DNA of 64,000 nucleotides from Aselliscus stoliczkanus. Its lineage: Eukaryota; Chordata; Mammalia; Chiroptera; Hipposideridae. Below are positions 58,088-64,000 of this stretch, in pieces. Position numbers and translations under genes: made by a program. Under the pieces are notes generated by a model. The model saw only the letters and a program-made list of their open reading frames with translations, did no database searches and was not told where the DNA came from. The stretch is taken from NCBI GenBank assembly GCA_033961575.1, contig CM066738.1, forward strand, positions 68,495,478-68,559,477, read 5' to 3'. Position 1 is the first letter of the stretch. Each line of letters starts with the position of its first letter.

Positions 58088-59224
58088 GTTTGAAGAAATG
58101 GTTTGGGCAGTCATAGGAGAGCAGGTGAAGAGGTACAGAGGATAAGAACAGCACACATGTGTGTCCAGGCTGCCTGGAATGTGGGTGTGTAGAAAAGTCT
58201 GATAAGGACTGTTGGAACCAGAAAGGCAGCTGCCCTTGAGTGTGGCGGTCCATTGTCAATTTTAGAGTAGGGGAGTGAAATGTATTTCTACTGCTAGGAC
58301 AAAGGGTCCTAGTATTATGGCTCCTCTGAGGACGAGGAGAAAAGACTAGTCTGACATGAAGAACTTCAGGAAACTCTATGTTGGTTTCATTGAGATAGGT
58401 AGAGGCAAGGTAGAGGCAAATTTAAGGTAGAGGCAAATTTAACTCTGAGAAGTGCATTTTGACAGAACATCATTCTAAATGTACATTTTAAAATCTATTT
58501 TCTGTTTATCTTATCATCATGAAAAGTCACAGGAGCATCATTAAGAAATATAAGTTTGGCAATTCTGTCAATATGACCCCTCCCCAAGTTAGGAGATGTT
58601 TGTCTTCAGAGGTGTCATCCAGTAATGTTTAGTTTTAGGCGGCACTTGGCTTCCCACTTTCACTACATGAACACTGCCAAATCCAATTTGGAACGAAGCA
58701 CCCCTAACATCTTGGTCCAAGGCCATTGTTTGGGTCCATACATGTTTCCCCCAATTTCAGTTTTAGTATATCAGAACCTAACCAAATTATATAAATATGC
58801 CATATTGAATAAGAAAATATGACAGCAACAATATTCTAAGACAAAATTGATTATGCATCAACACTTGCTAGATCTATTCATTGATATTCTGGATATTGTG
58901 TTATCTTCTCAACATCTATTCCCCTGGTTCTTGGTAACTATTCCAAGTTTATTTAAATAGCCACCCACCCAATTATAAGAGTGTGCTTTAGGGGAAAAGA
59001 TTACACCGTTGCATTGGAGAGCTGAATGTATGGCTCAGCTGATCACATAATCTCAGCTTCTGGACACTATTCCTGGTCAGGGATAGTCACATGAGTCTAT
59101 TTTGAGTAATAGGAAGTGAGGAAAGTTTTGCTGGTGTCTTCAGAAGGCACTTCGGGAAGAATTAGATGGCATTAACAATGATGGGAAAACCAGGAGGAAA
59201 CTGAACTTTATGGGAAAAGATAGC
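58088..59224. other. Unique sequence
   Basis: No recognised gene or repeat; a local duplication of GGTAGAGGCAAATTTAA occurs near 58410-58440. Confidence 0.5.
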
Positions 59225-59500
59225 TTTAGGTTTGATGATTTTTATTCTTTCGTTCAGCAAATATTGCATGTATATTGTGTACTGGGAGCCCTGTTTCTGG
59301 CCTCATGACATACAGGCCTGTGGGAAGCCTGACATATAAATAATGGCAATACAAAGTGGCGAGGGAAATTCATCATGATGTGCACAATGTATTTTGAGAG
59401 GACCAATAATTGAAGGAATCAGGAAAGTTTTCTGCATGACTTGTCTATTGGGATGAGCCTGAAAGAAGGGTTGGGTGGGAAGAACAGATGGGCACTGCAG
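59225..59500 (-). repeat. L2-like relic
   Basis: TTCGTTCAGCAAATATTGCATG...GTGTACTGGGAGCCCTG at 59250-59300 follows the minus-strand order of L2 3' ends; the rest is weak. Confidence 0.5.
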
Positions 59501-59737
59501 GCATGTGTGATTACATGAGCCAATGCAGGAGGTACTCACATGAGGCAAATAAGGAGCTAACATGTTTAGAAGCGGAGGCTCTTAGCTAAGCCTTCCTCTG
59601 CAGGCACTTACCCAGCAGGTTAAGTGGTCATCCTTGATAATGTGACCAATGTAAGCATCTGGATGAATAACTCAGACCTCCAAGATCTCATTTTTCTCCT
59701 CTAAGAGAGAGAGAGTTATAGATGGGGAAAGAGGAAT

Positions 59738-59945
59738 AGTTTCTGTTTGTTGAGTTCCCACTGTGTCAAAAACCGTGTTAGATGTCTTACATATTTTGAC
59801 TCATTTAATAATCATAACAATCTTCATCATAAAAAGATACATTTGAAATTCTGATAGGTTAAATGATTTTCCTAAGGTCATGAAGCTAGCATGGGCGGGG
59901 CAGGGCTGAGGCTAAGTCATTCTGGCTCTGAAGCTCAAGTCTACA
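59738..59945 (-). mobile_element. MIR SINE relic
   Basis: Minus-sense MIR order: GACTTGAGCTTCAGAGCCAG, CATGACCTTAGG-type core near 59880, and the 3' part TAAGACATCTAACACGG near 59785. Diverged. Confidence 0.75.
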
Positions 59946-61841
59946 TTTAGTTTTGCTTATGTGAAATCAGCTAGAAACTTCAGTTTGAATGAAACCACTT
60001 GGTATTAATTAGAAGAAGGAGAAATTGGCAAATGCTATTTTAAATGCTTTGAACAATTCTCTGGAGAGCACATTTAATACCCAAAAGCAGAGCAAAAATG
60101 TATATTAATAAGAACACAGCCATTCAAAAGGCAATTGTTCACCATCAGTTCCAAAAAGAATAAAAGGACAGGAGTTCAATTTCCCCAATTTTTCATGCCA
60201 AGTGCTCAGGTTCCAAGTTTCCCTCACTGCTCTTTCTTCACCTCTTCTCCTTACACGTTACACATACATGTTACAGCTTCATTCCATAAGATGTAAGTGG
60301 TATTTATAGGAAATGCTGATCACTGCCAACAAGTGAATACCCACATTAAAACATGATTTAAAACAACCTTCTCTCCAGTTGTTTATAATAACTTCTTGGA
60401 AGTTTGAAATTAAAATCTGTACCCCATCCAGCTATTTTCCCGCCTCTTATGTTACACAAAGCCAAGAACTTGCCCTTGAACATACCTCATCTCCCTGGCC
60501 CACCACCATGACATGCTCTGTAGCTAATTATCTCAATTCCCAAATATTAGTGCTTTCTCTTGCCTTTTCTGGTTCTCTGAACATGATTCACCCTCTCTGG
60601 GTATTTCATTGTTTATGTCAATGAACAAACTCTTCGTCCCTTAAACAGACACTTTTCTCTTTCTTTGTCCTATAGTTGCAAGAATCCAACCTCCTCAATT
60701 AAAGAACAAGGTCAGCAAGACCCAGAGCAATTGTAAGTTTTACCTAAACTCACACAACTAGAGGAGACTAAATCAAATCAAGAAGGTAGGACCTTGGGTT
60801 CCAGTTCAATACCAGTTTTCTACCTGTACTACCCACCACTGATTCACACCTATCCCAACTACTTGTCAATTTGGTTTAAGAATGTGTTGGCCCAAAGCAG
60901 AAGGTATGTTCCATTTTTCAAGTGACACAGAGCATTGTGGAGGTCCAGGTGCAATTGTCTCAGATGTTTTTTCTCATGGCTCAAATGCTGCATGTATGCT
61001 CTGCAACAAGGGCTTCTAAACCAAGGTAACTTCCCAAAGCTGTCCCTGCAAAGCCATTTAATGGTGTGCACCATCACTCTTTCCAGGACACTTTACTGCG
61101 GAGACAAGGTTTTAGCTTAAAGCATTTCAGAGAGAGGATTGAAAAGGCAAAGTTTGTGAGGGTGGGTGGGCTGGGTGGGACTTCTAAGGCAGGACCCAGA
61201 ATTGCTATGCTATGAAAACATTTTGCTGTGGAGGATCTGGCAAGGATGTGGGGGGAAAGAAAGTATTGCTTTATTCCTATTGTCTTATGGTTCTTTGAGA
61301 TTATTGTGATTCAAATGAACTCAGCAAACCACTCAGGGAAAGGAACCATAAAATGCAGACTTGTCTTCAACATGACCTGCGGCATTATACAAAACTGCCC
61401 TAATGCCACTTTAGGTCACTCAGATTCTGACATCTGCCTGGTGTAGATATAGTCCTTTAGTAACATTTTAAAGCCTGAAATGCTTGTGAGTATTGGGAAA
61501 TAGGGGGTAAGCTTATTGACATTCAGAGAGGTGGCATTGATATGGAAGGAAAAGCCCCAGCACCTGTATTTGGTGGGACACAGCATTCAAGGCTGGCTTC
61601 ATAGGCTTGCAGATTGTGCTTCATTTAATGCTCTGCTGTTGCTGTCTTGAAATTATTAATAATTTATGAAAGGGATCTCACATTTTATTTGGCACTGGGC
61701 CCTTAAAATCAGGTAGCTAGCCTTTCTGATGTCCCTCTTTCACCCCATTAACTTCCATGTATAATTCCTTCTCTAAACTAGACTGAAGGGACAATGTTCT
61801 ACTTACTCTTGTTTTCCATCTGTTACTAGAAAATTGTGTAT
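59946..61841. other. Unique sequence, no gene recognised
   Basis: Open frames (for example 61228-61446, plus) have no recognisable domain or context. Confidence 0.5.
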
Positions 61842-62300
61842 TGATGGATACAATAAAGAAGATGTGTTATATATACACAACGGAATACTATTTTGCCATA
61901 AGAAAAGATGAAATAATGCCATTTGCAAGAACATGGATGAATCTTGAGATTAGTATGCCAAGTGAAATAAGTCAGACAGAAAAAGTCGAGAACCATATGA
62001 TTTCACTGATATATGGGATATAAAACTAAAAGCAACAAAGGAACAAGACAAACAAATAAAGAAACAAAAATTCATACACATAGACAATAGTTTAGTGCTT
62101 ACCAGAGGGTAAGGGGGCAGGGGAGTGGTAGATGAGCGTAAATGGGATCAAATACATGGTGATAGAAGGAGAACTGACTCTGGGTAGTGAGCACACAATG
62201 TGATATATAGATGATGTATTACAGAATTGTACACTTGAAACCTATGTAACTCTACTAACCATTGTCACTCCAATTAACTTTAATTTTTAAAAAATTAAAG
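61842..62300 (+). mobile_element. 5'-truncated L1 insertion
   Basis: Holds the last 60 codons of ORF2 (KKMCYIYTTEYYFAIRKDEI ... HMISLIYGI, stop near 62021), a 3' UTR and an A-rich end. GAAAATTGTGTAT before (61829-61841) and AAAAATTGTGTAT after mark the target-site duplication. Confidence 0.93.
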
Positions 62301-63139
62301 AAAAATTGTGTATCATTAGACCACAACTTTTTCCCCCTCCCTTATCAACACCCAACTTGATTAATGCTCAGAACTTCATTATAAACATAAAGGTATATGG
62401 GTGCCTTTAATCTTATCTTTAAGCTTTACCTAGCTTTAAGATTCTATGAGTCTAATTTTCTTCTTGATTCGGTGCTAATTAATATGTAACCAGTTTATTT
62501 ACAACTTCCCAAAATTACTTTCAGAAAGCTTGAGAGACAGGTGTTTTTCACTATAAATGAAAATAAAAATGTCTTATAAGGTTGCTTTGAAATGTAAAAT
62601 TTTTCCAAACCTTTTTCTAAGAGATGAATAAAAACCAGAGTCCTTTAAATTTCAGTTGACCAATCATAAAAATTGTCTTCTAAGAATTAGATTTCAGGTA
62701 ATCTTCATGGATAAACGAAAGTTATTGGGAATACTAAAGCTATTGGGAACAAGAATAAATAAATAATTCTATTATTAACCATGCCTGGTTAATACATTAA
62801 TAGTCATTTAATATTTTTTAAGATTTGTTTTAATCATGTTTCATTTTAACAGTGTTTAGTAACAAGGAACATGGCAACTAGTAACTAATAATGTCTTGAG
62901 TAGATTAGACCCAAAACAAACAATAAAAGGTGAAAAAAAAAGGAAAGAAAAGAAAAACCAACATAAAAGATAAGATGCTCTTATACAATTCCCACAAAAT
63001 CTCAAGTTTAGTCTCTTCTAATGCAGGAAAGAAATCAAATTGCCTTTCTTTTACATGACCCTGGGTTCCTTCCTCATTTTTGGAAAGTACAGTGACTTCA
63101 ATCATGCACTTTCGGTCAAATGTGCTCATTCCCATAGTA
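62301..63139. other. AT-rich unique sequence
   Basis: Nothing recognised. Confidence 0.5.
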
Positions 63140-63420
63140 AATGTTTATCTTGGGCTTTTAGGCACATATCACTGAGGTAGGTGCCACAAGGGCAAAGAGG
63201 GGATCAAATTCATTCTTGCCTTCAAGGGGCTCATTCTCTAGGTGGGAAGATGGACATGTACACTAACACCTCATGCCACCAGACTGTGAGTTTTGACCAA
63301 GACATGACTTAAGTCATTTTTGTATTGTACATGTCTAGCACAGTGCCTAGAATATCTTAAGTGTGCAATCAATATTTCATAACTGACTGCCTAAATGAAT
63401 GACTACTCATGAGTGAGGTG
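63140..63420 (+). repeat. L2-like relic
   Basis: CTTCAAGGGGCTCATTCTCT at 63220 and TCTAGCACAGTGCCTAGAAT at 63333, followed by CAATCAATATT...AATGAATGA, are in the order of an L2 3' region. Confidence 0.6.
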
Positions 63421-63639
63421 TTAATCAGCTTCTCTCTTTTTTTATAAATATCAACTCTCTTTACATGGCACCAACCAAACCATTGAACAAATACCATTCA
63501 GGGGGAAAATGTACTGGTTTGTATGTCAGGCTACATCAACCTGACCTTCTATATGCTAACATTTTCATATTGTCTTCAAATAGGAAAGGCTTCATAACAA
63601 ATGATTTAGATGTTTTGTTAGTTAGATTTAGATGATGTT

Positions 63640-63870
63640 TTTAGTTAGTAACATGAAAAATTGGAGGCAACCTTAATTCAACAAGCCAGGATTGGCTAGA
63701 CAAAATACAATACATAAATAAAGTGGAATTCTATGCAACTACTACAAACCCTGTAATAGAAATGTATTTGTGGGCATGGAAAACATTCATGACATAACAC
63801 TAAGTGAACAAAACAGGCTAAAACATAGGCCCTATAACAGCCTTAGTATCATTTGAGTATCACCACAACT
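63640..63870 (+). mobile_element. Ancient L1 ORF2 C-terminal relic
   Basis: AAGTGGAATTCTATGCAACT near 63720 and ACACTAAGTGAACAAAACAG near 63800 fit the C-terminal part of ORF2 of a very old L1; no frame remains. Confidence 0.5.
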
Positions 63871-64000
63871 GTGGATCTCCAGAGTTCGCTGGGCCTGATA
63901 TCAGAAACTGCTGGCTCTGATTTATATTTTTCATGCATTTATTGTTGTTCCTACTTTAGAATGTAACTGTTCTCCTTCTATCCTCAGTTTCAGGATGAGA

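Noticed and set aside
61228..61446. 72-codon open frame in unique sequence
   Set aside because: No recognisable family and no supporting context.

Overview
The window looks like mammalian, non-coding, intergenic or deep intronic DNA, most likely from a bat. It contains L1 LINEs, MIR and L2 remnants, betaretrovirus-like solo LTRs, a mariner remnant and many copies of a tRNA-derived SINE. That SINE has a long form (about 450 bp) and a head-only form (about 105 bp); the long form ends in a T+ type tail (AATAAA followed by a TCTTT terminator). From memory, paired long and short tRNA SINEs of this kind fit yinpterochiropteran bats, perhaps fruit bats, where L1 is known to have died out. Every L1 here is broken, which agrees, but the species assignment is inference. 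I recognise no intact cellular gene, exon, tRNA, rRNA or CRISPR array.

Layout. From 1.1 to 27.5 kb is one ancient L1M-type LINE (minus strand) split by later insertions: an LTR-like segment (3.2-3.8 kb); a full-length young L1, L1-1 (3.88-11.2 kb, minus); and an older, internally deleted L1, old-A (14.7-27.2 kb, minus). Old-A itself contains a full-length young L1, L1-2 (16.96-25.41 kb), which carries about 675 bp of 3'-transduced sequence and was later hit by an endogenous retrovirus that left a solo LTR (19.52-20.56 kb). From 27.5 to 35 kb is mostly old unique sequence with MIR, L2 and L1M relics. From 35.1 to 41.3 kb is a full-length L1 on the plus strand (L1-4), followed immediately by a second, internally deleted plus-strand L1 (41.33-42.24 kb).

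From 42.24 to 57.04 kb is a second older L1 (old-B, minus), interrupted by a deleted mariner element (42.30-42.86 kb), a second solo LTR (43.46-44.17 kb) and a full-length young L1 (L1-3, 44.6-53.5 kb) with five SINEs inside it. From 57 to 64 kb is mostly unique sequence with a few short relics, including one 5'-truncated L1 with clear target-site duplications (61.84-62.30 kb).

No genes here act together. The biology is the insertion history. The strongest points are: the nested target-site duplications; a 3' transduction with its own polyadenylation signal; two old L1s that appear to share the same large ORF2 deletion; a SINE lying inside the target-site duplication at the 5' end of an L1; 111-bp tandem repeats in the L1 5' UTRs; and two SINE types with different heads but one common tail.
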